Source: an uncultured Clostridia bacterium
GTDB lineage: Bacteria; Bacillota; Clostridia; Christensenellales; Borkfalkiaceae
NCBI GenBank assembly: GCA_947174415.1
Contig: CAMWIW010000001.1
Span: 1 to 64,000, forward strand
DNA: 64,000 bases
Direction of reading: 5' to 3'
Shown here piece after piece: positions 24,314-34,083 of the stretch. The notes under the pieces are model-generated. The model did not search any database. It was not told the origin of the DNA and saw only the letters and a program-made list of their open reading frames with translations. A program made the translations under genes and the position numbers. How positions within the stretch are numbered: the first letter of the stretch is position 1; each line of letters starts with the position of its first letter.

Positions 24314-26536
24314 ATGACAAAGTTTTTAAAAGTAACGTTAATTATATTTTTGAGTTTGGCGATGCTTGCCGCCACTCTGTTTTTAACTTATCTGATTATC
24401 ACTAAAGACGCAAAATTGGACTCGAACAAGCTGATACGCCCTAACCAAAGCATTATTATTTGCGACGAAAACGGAAACGAGATTGTCAGCGCGTCGGTTT
24501 CAAACAAGCACAAAAGCGTTGAAATCGAAAACCTTTCGGATAACACGGTGAACGCCTTTATAGCGAGCGAGGACAGAACCTTTTACACCCACAAAGGACT
24601 GAATTACAAGCGAATGTTTAAGGCTCTCTATACGAATATAGTTTCCCGCTCTTTTAAAGAGGGCGCGTCAACGATAAGTCAACAGCTTATAAAGAACACG
24701 CACCTTTCAAACGACAAGACGATCAAAAGAAAACTGAACGAAATTCGCCTTACCAAACAACTTGAACGAGCGTATTCGAAGGACGAAATTCTCGAAATGT
24801 ACCTTAACACGATATATTTCGGACACAACTGTTACGGTTTACAGAGCGCAGCGGAATTCTACTTTGACAAAAAAGCCGAAGAACTTTCCTTGACTGAAAG
24901 CGCAACTTTAGTGGGACTTCTCACTTCACCGAACAACTATTCCCCATTTAAAAACCCCGAAAAAAGCTTGCAAAAGCGCAATACGGTATTAAAATCTATG
25001 CTCGAATGCGGCTTTATCAGCCAAAATGAGTATGAAAATGCGGTCGAAACGCCGCTAAACGCCGTACAGACTATAAACGGCGAAAAAAACTCTTCGTATA
25101 TAAACGCCGTATTTGACGAGCTTGAAACGCTTGATATAAACGTTTACGACCTCACGGAAGGCTGCATAATTAAAACTTATCTCAACCCGAGCCTGCAAGG
25201 CCTTATCGAAGAGATGAATTACGACACGGATAACGCCGTAATAATAACCTCTAAGCAAGGCGGCGTAAACGCATTCAAGTCTACTATAGGAGACGCAAAA
25301 CGCCAAACGGGTTCTACTATTAAACCCGTTCTTGTATACGCCCCTGCAATTGAAGAGAAAATTGTCAGCCCGTTTACAAAAATTCTTGACGAAAAGGTCG
25401 ATTTTGGCGGCTATTCCCCCGAAAATTATGATAAAAAATACCACGGTTACGTTACCGTGGCAGACAGTTTGAAGTACAGCTATAATATTCCCGCCGTTAA
25501 AACTCTGAACTCCTTGACGATAAATACAGCCGAAAAATATCTGACCAGAATGAATATAACTCTTGAAGACGACGAAAAAAATTTATCGCTTGCGCTTGGC
25601 GGAATGAAATACGGACTCAGCCTAAAAGAAATTGCAGACAGATATTCCGTTTTCCAACGCGGAGGAACTTACGCCCCCTCCCGCTTCATACAGGAAATAA
25701 TTTCTCGGGACGGAAAGACCATTTACAGGGCGGAAGAATTTAAAAATCCCGTATTTTCTGCGGGAACTTGCTCGTTAATGAATGAAATGCTTATTGCAAC
25801 TTCAAAAAGCGGAACGGCAAAAAGTCTTGCAAACTTAAAGTACGACGTTGCTACTAAGACGGGAACTTGCGGCAATGCCGACGGAAATACCGACGCTTAC
25901 GCGATAAGCTACACCTCCGAACACTGCATCGGCGTATGGCTTGGAGATAAGGACAATAAGCGGCTTAAAATTACGGGCGGCGGCGATTGCTGCGACTACG
26001 TTGAAGATATTTTAAATGCGCTTTATGACGAAAACACACCACAAAAACTCGACATTTCAAGCGGCACTTCCACCGTCAAAATAGACGCCGAAGATTATTA
26101 CAACAACAATAAAATAATTATTGCAGACGACCTTTCACCAAAATTAAACGTATTGGAAGTTAAAGTTTTAAGCGGAAACGAACCTAAAGAAAAAAGCACG
26201 AAGTTTTCTTCGCCCTCAATTGCAACGCCTGCAATTTCAGTCCAAAACGGCGAAGTAAATATTCAATTATGTCAGACAAAGTACTATGCATATCTCATAA
26301 AACGCCGCTTTAATGGGCAAAATGAGGTAATTTTCGACGGAAATTGGCAAGAAACGATTAAAGATACTCCAAGCGAAGGCTGTTATGAATATACCGTTAC
26401 ACCATATTATTTTGACGGACAAAATAAAATATACGGCAAGGAAATTTCCTTGCCGCCCGTAAACGTAAAAAAAGATAACACCTCGCCACAGGTAAAAATA
26501 CCCGATATTGCTAAGGATGATTGGTACGATTTATAA
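24314..26536 (+). CDS. Class A penicillin-binding protein (PBP1A-like)
   Basis: A 740-residue bifunctional cell-wall synthase. It has an N-terminal membrane anchor (residues 7-29). The GT51 transglycosylase contains EDRTFYTHKG, EGASTISQQLIKN and RKLNEIRLTKQLE. The transpeptidase has its SxxK serine in TGSTIKP, the second motif in KYSYNIPA and the third in TKTGTCG. About 140 C-terminal residues form a Thr/Ser-rich, probably Fn3-like tail. Repeat copy 4 lies in this tail. It overlaps the convergent thiI by six bases and diverges from miaB. Confidence 0.94.
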   Translation: MTKFLKVTLIIFLSLAMLAATLFLTYLIITKDAKLDSNKLIRPNQSIIICDENGNEIVSASVSNKHKSVEIENLSDNTVNAFIASEDRTFYTHKGLNYKRMFKALYTNIVSRSFKEGASTISQQLIKNTHLSNDKTIKRKLNEIRLTKQLERAYSKDEILEMYLNTIYFGHNCYGLQSAAEFYFDKKAEELSLTESATLVGLLTSPNNYSPFKNPEKSLQKRNTVLKSMLECGFISQNEYENAVETPLNAVQTINGEKNSSYINAVFDELETLDINVYDLTEGCIIKTYLNPSLQGLIEEMNYDTDNAVIITSKQGGVNAFKSTIGDAKRQTGSTIKPVLVYAPAIEEKIVSPFTKILDEKVDFGGYSPENYDKKYHGYVTVADSLKYSYNIPAVKTLNSLTINTAEKYLTRMNITLEDDEKNLSLALGGMKYGLSLKEIADRYSVFQRGGTYAPSRFIQEIISRDGKTIYRAEEFKNPVFSAGTCSLMNEMLIATSKSGTAKSLANLKYDVATKTGTCGNADGNTDAYAISYTSEHCIGVWLGDKDNKRLKITGGGDCCDYVEDILNALYDENTPQKLDISSGTSTVKIDAEDYYNNNKIIIADDLSPKLNVLEVKVLSGNEPKEKSTKFSSPSIATPAISVQNGEVNIQLCQTKYYAYLIKRRFNGQNEVIFDGNWQETIKDTPSEGCYEYTVTPYYFDGQNKIYGKEISLPPVNVKKDNTSPQVKIPDIAKDDWYDL
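26265..26285 (-). repeat. Dispersed palindromic repeat, copy 4 (inside the PBP gene)
   Basis: The minus-strand core AGTACTTTGTCTGACATAAT plus T differs from copy 3 at one of 21 bases. The host gene is on the plus strand, so the encoded peptide (LCQTKYY) differs from copies 1 and 3. Confidence 0.6.
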
Positions 26537-27685
26537 GGTAATCACTTCCAAAGTTGAAATTGCCTCTTCGATAAGCTTATCGACTTCGAGCTTACCTTCC
26601 TCTTCTAAAACGCTCTGAAGAGAAGGTTTTATTACAGGGTGCTTCGGCAAGAACACCGTACAACAATCTTCATAAGGTTGAATAGAAATTTCATAAGCGC
26701 CCATATCACGGCTGCGCTCTATAATCTCGTCCTTATCAAAGCCACAAAGCGGACGAAGCACGGGAAGACTTTTTATCACACTGTTTGAAGAAGTTATCCC
26801 TTCTACCGTTTGACTTGCAACCTGTCCCAAGCTTTCACCCGTTATAAGGCACTGTGCTCCGCAAGTCTTTGCAACGCGTTCCGAAATTCTCATCATAAAA
26901 CGCCTTAAAAGCGTTACCATATACTCGCCGTTACATTTTTTATGAATTTCTTCCTGAATATGCGTAACGGACACTATATGAAGTTTCGTCCCGCACGAAT
27001 ACTTTGCAAGAACTTTTGCAAGCTCGATTACCTTATCTCGGGCTTGCATATTCGTGTAAGGATAGCTGTGGAAATGAATACAGTTAACCTGCATACCGCG
27101 TTTGGCAATCATATGACCGGCAACGGGACTGTCTATACCGCCTGAGATAAGAAGCAAGCCCTTACCGGAACTTCCAACGGGCATTCCGCCCGCACCTTTA
27201 AAAAACTCGTTAAAGACAAGCGAAGTGCCGTTTTCGCGCACGTCGATATTTACAATAAACTGCGGATTGTGTACATCCACTGAAATATTTTTGAATTTTT
27301 GTAAAAGCCTTCCGCCTATCTCGGCGCTTATTTGCAAAGAATTTAACGGAAACGCTTTATCCGCCCTGTGCGTTTCGACCTTGAAACTGCCGTTATCGGA
27401 ACAAACTTCTGCTGCCGCACTGAAAATTGCCGACATCTCAGAATTTACCTTTAACGCTACCGATAAAGAGTGAATTCCGAAAACCTTTTTAAGGCGGGAA
27501 ACTATATCTTCGCAATCGCATTCGTCAAAATTTTCAACGAGGTATCTGCCGCTTTGTCTTTTTAATTCGTGTTTAAGCCCTTTAAGGGCTTTTTCTATAT
27601 TCGTGATTAAAACCCGCTCAAAATATCCGCGGTTTTTACCTTTCAAATGCAATTCGGAATATCTTACAATTACAACCTTTTCCAT
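26531..27685 (-). CDS. thiI: tRNA 4-thiouridine synthase ThiI
   Basis: A 384-residue protein: N-terminal ferredoxin-like and THUMP region (VRYSELHLKGKNRGYFERVL), then the PP-loop ATPase motif ISGGIDSPVAGHMIAKRG and EDCCTVFLPKHPVIKPS near the end. It lacks the C-terminal rhodanese domain found in E. coli, as in Bacillus ThiI. It adenylates U8 of tRNA and uses sulfur from a cysteine desulfurase, which is encoded 2 bp upstream. A role in thiamine thiazole synthesis is less likely without the rhodanese domain. Confidence 0.94.
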   Translation of the reverse strand: MEKVVIVRYSELHLKGKNRGYFERVLITNIEKALKGLKHELKRQSGRYLVENFDECDCEDIVSRLKKVFGIHSLSVALKVNSEMSAIFSAAAEVCSDNGSFKVETHRADKAFPLNSLQISAEIGGRLLQKFKNISVDVHNPQFIVNIDVRENGTSLVFNEFFKGAGGMPVGSSGKGLLLISGGIDSPVAGHMIAKRGMQVNCIHFHSYPYTNMQARDKVIELAKVLAKYSCGTKLHIVSVTHIQEEIHKKCNGEYMVTLLRRFMMRISERVAKTCGAQCLITGESLGQVASQTVEGITSSNSVIKSLPVLRPLCGFDKDEIIERSRDMGAYEISIQPYEDCCTVFLPKHPVIKPSLQSVLEEEGKLEVDKLIEEAISTLEVITL

Positions 27686-27687
27686 AA

Positions 27688-28815
27688 TTACGCCATTATT
27701 GCCTTTCTATTTGCAACTATTTCGTTCAATATTTTCGTAGCCTTTTCAACCTCTTCTTCCGTATTTTCGGAAGAAAGACTTAACCTCAACACTCCGTCAG
27801 CCAAGCTTTCACCTATACCGCACGCAAGTATTGTACGCGAGAACCTGTTTTTTTCGTTGGAAGAACACGCCGAACCCGTACCGATTATAAGCCCCCTATC
27901 GTCTGCTTCGTGCAGAACGGTTTCCCCGCGCAAGCCTTCTGCACCGACGCAAAGGATATACGGTGAACAGCTCTCCCCCGAAATTCGCGTAAAAATAGTT
28001 TTGTCAAGCCCGTTCCTAAGCAATTCGTGAAGCGCTTTGGTTTTAAGGTAATTTTCCTTTATTTGGGAGTACTTTTTCATTGCAGCGAATTCGAAGTTTT
28101 TTATTCCGAACACGTTTTCAGTACCGCTTCTGAGCCCTTTTTCCTGTCCTCCGCCGTAAATTACAGGTTTGATTATTATATTTTTTCGCTTTATTAACGC
28201 GCCGCAGCCTTTAATACCGCCTATTTTGTGCGCGCTTACAGAATAAAAATCAACTTCTTTAGTAAGCTTAAAAGGTATTTTTCCGAAAGCCTGAACGCCG
28301 TCCGAGTGAAAATATGTGAATTTATTCTTCGCTTTAACTGCCTTGGAAATGGCGGCTATATCGTTTATAGCGCCCGTTTCGTTACTGACGTGAATAACCG
28401 AGACTAGCGAAGTTTTTTCGTCTATCAGGCTTAACAGATGCTCTTTATTCACGCTACCGTCGGCGTTGAGGGAAGCAAATCTTACTTCTATCCCGCGCTG
28501 TTTCAATTCGTTTACAGCAGAAAAAATTGCGGAGTGTTCGCCTGAAGTCGTAACCACGTTGCCCCGTCTTCCCGCACCGAAAACAGCCATGTTGTCTGCT
28601 TCAGTGCCGCAAGAAGTAAAAATCAATTCGAAATTTTCGTTATCGGCAATGAGCGATAATATATTTTCCCTTGCAACCCGAATTTCGCGCTGTAAATTAT
28701 ATCCCCCCTTGTAGAGCGCGGAGGGATTGAAAAATTCACCGTACAGATACTTTTCGGCACGCTTTAAGCACTCTTCGTCAGGCTTAGTAGTTGCCGCATT
28801 GTCTAAATAAATCAT
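27688..28815 (-). CDS. Cysteine desulfurase (NifS/NifZ-like)
   Basis: A 375-residue fold-type I PLP enzyme: YLDNAATTKPDEE, TSCGTEADNMA, the PLP lysine in SAHKIGGIKGCG, RSGTENV, and the persulfide cysteine in GTGSACSS. Its placement before thiI suggests it is the dedicated sulfur donor for tRNA thiolation, like B. subtilis NifZ. The ATG overlaps the carB-dapF stop (TAATG). Confidence 0.93.
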   Translation of the reverse strand: MIYLDNAATTKPDEECLKRAEKYLYGEFFNPSALYKGGYNLQREIRVARENILSLIADNENFELIFTSCGTEADNMAVFGAGRRGNVVTTSGEHSAIFSAVNELKQRGIEVRFASLNADGSVNKEHLLSLIDEKTSLVSVIHVSNETGAINDIAAISKAVKAKNKFTYFHSDGVQAFGKIPFKLTKEVDFYSVSAHKIGGIKGCGALIKRKNIIIKPVIYGGGQEKGLRSGTENVFGIKNFEFAAMKKYSQIKENYLKTKALHELLRNGLDKTIFTRISGESCSPYILCVGAEGLRGETVLHEADDRGLIIGTGSACSSNEKNRFSRTILACGIGESLADGVLRLSLSSENTEEEVEKATKILNEIVANRKAIMA

Positions 28816-31800
28816 TATATTTCAATTGAACCTTCAAAGGACTGTCTTACCGTTCCGTCAAGCTCAGCCGAGCCGCCGAACTCGTACCTGACGAATAAAT
28901 CTCCGCCCTTTAATTTGACCGTAATAACTTCACCGTAAGCGCAACAACCGTTAGCAACCGCTGCCACTGCCGCCGCCGTTGCAGCCGTGCCGCAAGACCA
29001 CGTTTCGCCGTTGCCCTTCTCCCATACCCGCATTTTAACAGTAACGCGGTTGACCACTCGCACACACTCGACAAAAGTTCCTTTAGGCAAATTACCTGCC
29101 TCCGTAAGACTATGACCGAGAGCGTCTATATCTATATCCTCAACCTCGTTCGTAAAAATTACGCAGTGAGGGTTGCCCACGTTTACAAAGGTTGCGGAAT
29201 ATTCTTTGCCGTTAAAGGTTAAAGTTTTGCCCGCATCGACTGAGGGCTGTCCAAGGTTGACGGACACAGAGCTTGCTTTACCGTTAAAGGAATTGACGGT
29301 CAGCTCTTTAACGCCCGAACAGCTTTCCAAGGTAAGTTTTTCCCCTGCAAGACGGTTGTCAAACAGGTACTTTGCAACGCACCTTAACGGATTTGCCGCA
29401 AGTCCCGCGTCGCTACCGTCGCTGTTGAATATGCGCACTTTTGCATCTGCAACTTCGGACTTTTCTATGAGAACCACACCGTCCGCACCTATTGCGTAAT
29501 GTCTGTCCGAAAAGTTTATTGCAAGGCTTTCGGGGCAGGTTATAGTTCCGTCAAAGTTGTTGAAGAAGATATAATCGTTGCCGCCCGAATGCATTTTACT
29601 GAATTTAAGTTTGAGTTTGGATTTTCTTAAATCGTTTATGTCTACAAGTTCGGTGTTAAATTCGTTGTACCGTCCCGCTATAACGTCTGCAAGCGCGTTT
29701 GTCGTATCGAGAGAGGTCAATACGGTTATACCCTTTAAAATCGCGTGGTGATGCAAACTAATGTAGTTTGAAATACTTTCAACGTCGGTTTTGCCCGTAT
29801 AGACGACGTAATCCACCTTGCCCTCGTCCATAAGCTTAAATATTTCTTCGTTTGAAGAGAGCCTTGCGACGTCGTTACATTCGAGCCCTAAGCTACGGAT
29901 TACGTTGCCCGTACCTTTCGTTGCATACAGTTCAAGTCCTAAATCCGCAAATTTTTTCACGATATTAATTATTTCGGGCTTGTCCTGATCGTTTATAGTG
30001 AAATAAATTCCCGCTTTCTTATTTTTCGCAGGGTGCTTCATATTGAAGCCTGCCGATACAAGTCCTTTGAAAAGTGCCTCTTCTATGGTTTTGCCTATGC
30101 CGAGCACTTCACCCGTCGATTTCATTTCAGGTCCTAACTGAGAATTTACGTCGTTCAGTTTTTCAAACGAGAACACTGGAACTTTAACGGCGACGTAGGG
30201 CGAATTGGGATACAATCCTGTGCCGTAACCGAGCCTTTTAAGCTTTGCGCCCGTTAAAATTTTGGTTGCCAAATCTACCATGGGGACGCCCGTAACTTTG
30301 GAAATATAGGGTATCGTTCTGGAAGCTCTCGGGTTCACTTCTATAACGTAAAGTTCGTTCTGATATATAAGGTACTGAATATTTATCAGCCCTTTCGTCT
30401 TTAACGAAATTGCCAGCTTAGTGGAAATATCCACCACTTTTTTCAGCATAGCATCGCTTAAATTATAGGGCGGATAAACGGCAATCGAGTCGCCGCTATG
30501 CACACCCGCTCTTTCGATATGCTGCATAATTCCGGGAATAAGAACGTCCACTCCGTCCGAAATAGCGTCAACTTCAAGCTCAGTACCCATTAAGTATTTG
30601 TCGCAAAGAACGGGGTTTTCTATTTTTTGCGCCAATATTACGTCCATATAGCGCTCTATATCGTTTTGTGTAAAGGCTATGGTCATATTTTGACCGCCGA
30701 TGACGTACGAGGGACGTAACAGCACGGGATAGCCGAGTTTTTCCGCGGCGGAAACAGCGTCCTCCTTGCTCATAACCGTCAACCCCTTAGGACGGGCAAT
30801 TCCGAACTGTTCCAAAAGCGCGTCGAAACGCTCTCTGTCCTCGGCAAGGTCTACACTGTCTGCGGGAGTGCCGAGTATGCGTATACCCTTTTTATCGAGA
30901 TAACTGCATAGTTTAATTGCCGTCTGTCCGCCGAAAGTGATAACCACACCGTAAGGCTTTTCGATATCGATAACGTTCTGAACGTCCTCGGGAGTTAAAG
31001 CCTCGAAATAAAGTCGGTCTGCCGTGTCAAAATCGGTTGAAACCGTTTCGGGGTTGTTGTTGATTATTATTACTTCATAGCCAAGGCGTTTCAACGCCCA
31101 TACGCAATGCACCGAAGAATAGTCGAATTCTATGCCTTGACCTATTCTTATCGGTCCAGAGCCGATAACAATAATTCTCTTTTTCTTGCTATTAAGCACG
31201 AACGGCTTAGCCTCGTCGTGCTCTTTTTCGTCATATGTAGAATAAAAGTACGGCGTTTGGGCAGAGAATTCCGCTCCGCACGTATCAACCATTTTAAATA
31301 CTGAGTTCCTGTGCGCAGGAAGCTTACCGCCCGAAAGTCTTTCAAGCGCCCTGTCGGGATAACCTAGTTTCTTGCCGCGAATATACTGTTCACGGGTTAT
31401 ATTTGTACCCGAAATTTCGCTTTCGAAATCCGAAAGGTTTTTCAGCTTGTTTAAGAACCACCTGTCTATTTTTGTAATATTGAAAATTTCGTCAACGCTT
31501 ACTCCGCGCTTAATCGCCTGATAGACCACGAAAAGCCGTTCGTCGGTAATTTCGTGAAGTTTGGCGATAATTTCCTCGTCTGAAAAGGAAACCATTTTGG
31601 GTAAATTAAGGGTATCTACGGAAATTTCCGCACCTCTTACCGCTTTCATAATTGCCATTTCAAAGTTAGTGCCTATAGCCATAACCTCACCCGTTGCCTT
31701 CATACGAGTGCCGAGGTTTCTCTGTGCGTAAAGAAATTTATCAAACGGCCATTTAGGAAGTTTGACTACAACGTAATCAAGAGTAGGCTCGAAGCAAGCA

Positions 31801-32828
31801 AAGGTTTTACCCGTAACGTCGTTTCGGATTTCGTCCAAAGTATATCCGAGTGCGATTTTTGTAGCAACTTTTGCAATGGGATAACCCGTTGCCTTAGACG
31901 CGAGCGCCGACGAGCGCGAAACGCGCGGATTGACTTCTATTACCGAATATTCGAAAGAGTCGGGGTTTAAAGCAAACTGACAGTTACAGCCGCCCTCTAT
32001 TTTAAGTTCGGAAATTATATCCAACGACGCTGTTCTGAGCATCTGATATTCTTTGTCCGATAAAGTTACCGCGGGCGCGATAACGATAGAATCACCCGTA
32101 TGAACTCCTACGGGGTCGAAATTCTCCATAGAGCAAACGGTCAGAACGTTGCCCGCGCCGTCGCGTAAAACTTCGAACTCGATTTCTTTCCAGCCGCCGA
32201 TAAATTTCTCGATAAGAACCTGCGTAATGGGTGAAAGCATAAGTCCGTTGTGAGAAATTAACTTTAACTCCTCTTCGTCGTGAGCAACTCCGCCGCCTGC
32301 GCCTCCGAGGGTATATGCTGGACGGACTATAACAGGATAGCCTATCTTTGCTGCAATGGCAAGACACTCTTCGACCGAGTATGCAATATCGGAAGGAACT
32401 ACGGGCTGATTTATCTTCTGCATAGTTTCCTTGAAGAGTTCTCTGTCCTCCGCGCGGTCGATAGAGTCAAGATTTACACCGATAAGCTTTACTCCGTGCT
32501 CGTCCAAAAAACCGCATTTGGCAAGCTGACAGCCCAACGTAAGCCCCGTCTGTCCGCCGAGAGAGGCAAGCAAACTGTCGGGTTTTTCCTTTAAAATAAT
32601 TCTTTTTAAGGTATCAACCGTCAAAGGTTCAAGATAAATTTCGTCCGCAAGAGCCTTGTCGGTCATTATGGTTGCGGGGTTCGAGTTGCAAAGTACAACG
32701 TTCACGCCCGCGTCTTTAAGGACGCGGCAAGCCTGTGCGCCGGCGTAATCGAATTCAGCCGCTTGTCCTATAACGATAGGTCCTGAACCTATGACGAGGA
32801 CTTTTTTTATATCTTCTCTCTTAGGCAT
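28815..32828 (-). CDS. carB: Carbamoyl-phosphate synthase large subunit fused to a DAP-epimerase-like domain
   Basis: A 1337-residue fusion. Residues 1-1072 are a full CarB: two ATP-grasp halves (GQAAEFDYAGAQACR; GQGIEFDYSSVHCVWALK) and a C-terminal MGS allosteric domain ending TSLDTTNALADVIAGRY. Residues 1073-1337 are a full-length DapF domain: SKMHSGGNDY, DRHYAIGADG, FNSDGSDAG, VNVGNPHCV, NGETWSCGTA. The second catalytic Cys is present (about residue 1279). The first catalytic motif, normally CGNGxRC, reads AANPLRC, so its Cys is Ala (about residue 1144). Epimerase activity is therefore doubtful. It overlaps carA by eight bases and couples to the desulfurase. Confidence 0.94.
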   Translation of the reverse strand: MPKREDIKKVLVIGSGPIVIGQAAEFDYAGAQACRVLKDAGVNVVLCNSNPATIMTDKALADEIYLEPLTVDTLKRIILKEKPDSLLASLGGQTGLTLGCQLAKCGFLDEHGVKLIGVNLDSIDRAEDRELFKETMQKINQPVVPSDIAYSVEECLAIAAKIGYPVIVRPAYTLGGAGGGVAHDEEELKLISHNGLMLSPITQVLIEKFIGGWKEIEFEVLRDGAGNVLTVCSMENFDPVGVHTGDSIVIAPAVTLSDKEYQMLRTASLDIISELKIEGGCNCQFALNPDSFEYSVIEVNPRVSRSSALASKATGYPIAKVATKIALGYTLDEIRNDVTGKTFACFEPTLDYVVVKLPKWPFDKFLYAQRNLGTRMKATGEVMAIGTNFEMAIMKAVRGAEISVDTLNLPKMVSFSDEEIIAKLHEITDERLFVVYQAIKRGVSVDEIFNITKIDRWFLNKLKNLSDFESEISGTNITREQYIRGKKLGYPDRALERLSGGKLPAHRNSVFKMVDTCGAEFSAQTPYFYSTYDEKEHDEAKPFVLNSKKKRIIVIGSGPIRIGQGIEFDYSSVHCVWALKRLGYEVIIINNNPETVSTDFDTADRLYFEALTPEDVQNVIDIEKPYGVVITFGGQTAIKLCSYLDKKGIRILGTPADSVDLAEDRERFDALLEQFGIARPKGLTVMSKEDAVSAAEKLGYPVLLRPSYVIGGQNMTIAFTQNDIERYMDVILAQKIENPVLCDKYLMGTELEVDAISDGVDVLIPGIMQHIERAGVHSGDSIAVYPPYNLSDAMLKKVVDISTKLAISLKTKGLINIQYLIYQNELYVIEVNPRASRTIPYISKVTGVPMVDLATKILTGAKLKRLGYGTGLYPNSPYVAVKVPVFSFEKLNDVNSQLGPEMKSTGEVLGIGKTIEEALFKGLVSAGFNMKHPAKNKKAGIYFTINDQDKPEIINIVKKFADLGLELYATKGTGNVIRSLGLECNDVARLSSNEEIFKLMDEGKVDYVVYTGKTDVESISNYISLHHHAILKGITVLTSLDTTNALADVIAGRYNEFNTELVDINDLRKSKLKLKFSKMHSGGNDYIFFNNFDGTITCPESLAINFSDRHYAIGADGVVLIEKSEVADAKVRIFNSDGSDAGLAANPLRCVAKYLFDNRLAGEKLTLESCSGVKELTVNSFNGKASSVSVNLGQPSVDAGKTLTFNGKEYSATFVNVGNPHCVIFTNEVEDIDIDALGHSLTEAGNLPKGTFVECVRVVNRVTVKMRVWEKGNGETWSCGTAATAAAVAAVANGCCAYGEVITVKLKGGDLFVRYEFGGSAELDGTVRQSFEGSIEI

Positions 32829-33891
32829 TGAACTTACCCTCCTTAATATTCTTTATAAACTTATCGAACAGAAACGATGCGTCCTGCGGACCGCCGCAAG
32901 CTTCGGGGTGGAACTGCACGGTATAAGCGTTTAGCTCGGGATAATCGAAACCCTCGCAAGTTCCGTCGTTGGCATTGATATAGCTCAAAACGCCCACCCC
33001 TTTAAGGCTGTCTGAAATTACTTCGTAGCCGTGGTTTTGACTTGAAATGTATACTCTGCCCGTTGCAAGGTTTTTAACGGGCTGGTTCGCACCCCTGTGC
33101 CCGTACTTCATTTTTTTAGTAGCTCCGCCCATTGCAAGCGCAAAGAGCTGATGTCCGAGGCAAATTCCGAATATGGGAAGTTTGCCGGCAAGCCTTTTGA
33201 TATTTTCTATTATTTCAACGTTTTCGGCGGGGTCGCCAGGTCCATTGGTAAGCATAAGTCCGTCGGGATTGAGCGCAAGAATTTGTTCTGCCGTATAATA
33301 CGACGGAACTTTTATGCAACGGCAGCCTCTCTTAACAAGCTCGCGCGAGATATTGTCTTTTGCACCGAAATCCCATACGACTACTTTCAGACCGTCGCCG
33401 ATTTCCGTAACTTCGTTACAGGTTACGCTTTTTACCGCGTTTTTGACGGTATACGCGTTAACGTCTTTAAAATCTTTTAACGGTTTAGAAGATATTGCAG
33501 CGTTCATTACGCCCGTTTCACGCACGATTTTGGTGAGCTCGCGGGTGTCAATTCCGTACAGTCCGACGATATTTTGTTTTTTGAGATATTCGTCAAGCTG
33601 TCCCTCGCTTCTGAAATTAGACGGCTTATCGCACTTTTCCCTTACGATATAAGCCGAAACCCAAGGTTTTTTACTTTCCGTATCGGGTGAAATCATACCG
33701 TAGTTGCCTATAAGCGGGAAAGTTTGCGTTACTATTTGTCCGTAATAGCTCGGATCGGTCAAAGTTTCAATATAACCCGTCATTCCCGTTGTGAAGACGA
33801 GTTCGCCGATAATTTCGCCGTCTGCGCCGAACCTGTTTCCCACGAAAGTTTTGCCGTTTTGTAAAGTTAAATACGCCTTACTGCTTTTCAT
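32821..33891 (-). CDS. carA: Carbamoyl-phosphate synthase small subunit
   Basis: A 356-residue class I glutamine amidotransferase subunit. VFTTGMTGYIETLTDPSYYGQIV is the N-terminal signature. The catalytic Cys lies in GICLGHQLFALAMGG, with His/Glu in QFHPEACGGPQD. It supplies ammonia to CarB for arginine and pyrimidine synthesis. AAGGG lies six bases before the ATG. The promoter is about 190 bases upstream, leaving a long leader with a small ORF and hairpins. Confidence 0.96.
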   Translation of the reverse strand: MKSSKAYLTLQNGKTFVGNRFGADGEIIGELVFTTGMTGYIETLTDPSYYGQIVTQTFPLIGNYGMISPDTESKKPWVSAYIVREKCDKPSNFRSEGQLDEYLKKQNIVGLYGIDTRELTKIVRETGVMNAAISSKPLKDFKDVNAYTVKNAVKSVTCNEVTEIGDGLKVVVWDFGAKDNISRELVKRGCRCIKVPSYYTAEQILALNPDGLMLTNGPGDPAENVEIIENIKRLAGKLPIFGICLGHQLFALAMGGATKKMKYGHRGANQPVKNLATGRVYISSQNHGYEVISDSLKGVGVLSYINANDGTCEGFDYPELNAYTVQFHPEACGGPQDASFLFDKFIKNIKEGKFNA

Positions 33892-33923
33892 ACGCTACCC
33901 TTAAAGTTTTAATTTAAAATAAA

Positions 33924-33948
33924 GACTGATTTAAAAAATAAATCAGTC
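33924..33948 (-). terminator. Terminator-like hairpin in the carA leader (attenuator candidate)
   Basis: On the minus strand GACTGATTT-ATTTTTT-AAATCAGTC is followed by TTTATTTT. The stem is 9 bp and AT-rich, so termination would be partial. It contains the stop codon of the leader ORF. Confidence 0.55.
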
Positions 33949-34062
33949 AACTATAAAAACGAAATTATTAAAACGGTTATTTGCGGCGGTAATATTTAAT
34001 CCGCCGTTTAAATGAATTGCACTGCATCTTGAATTTTCGTTTAACGTATCAGTAATTTTCAT
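33943..34062 (-). CDS. Possible 39-residue leader peptide of carA
   Basis: Below the ORF-track cutoff. The ATG at 34062 lies about 20 bases after a consensus -10, and 39 sense codons end with TGA in the left arm of the terminator-like hairpin. The peptide starts MKITDTLNENSRC and ends FNNFVFIVD. The last codons are U-rich in RNA (TTTTAATAATTTCGTTTTTATAG), as in UTP-sensing attenuators. There are only two Arg codons. A clear ribosome-binding site is not seen and an ORF this short can occur by chance, so this is a hypothesis. Confidence 0.35.
   Translation of the reverse strand: MKITDTLNENSRCSAIHLNGGLNITAANNRFNNFVFIVD
33984..34006 (-). promoter_or_regulatory. GC-rich hairpin in the carA leader
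   Basis: CGGCGG and CCGCCG flank an 11-base AT-rich loop, inside the leader ORF and upstream of the terminator-like hairpin. It could act as a pause hairpin. Confidence 0.45.
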
Positions 34063-34083
34063 CTTAAAACCGTAACCTAAGAA

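Noticed and set aside
24231-24320. Track extension of miaB upstream of the ATG at 24230
   Set aside because: It would place the start inside the promoter region and give a hydrophobic leader absent from MiaB proteins.
28815-29620. Sequencing error or frameshift explaining the missing DapF cysteine
   Set aside because: The frame is continuous with DapF motifs on both sides of AANPLRC. The change needs substitutions, not an indel, so it looks like real divergence.
31107-32594. ORFs antisense to carB (31107-31304, 32092-32367, 32280-32594)
   Set aside because: Low-complexity translations with no recognisable motif, opposite or out of frame with strong CarB coding.
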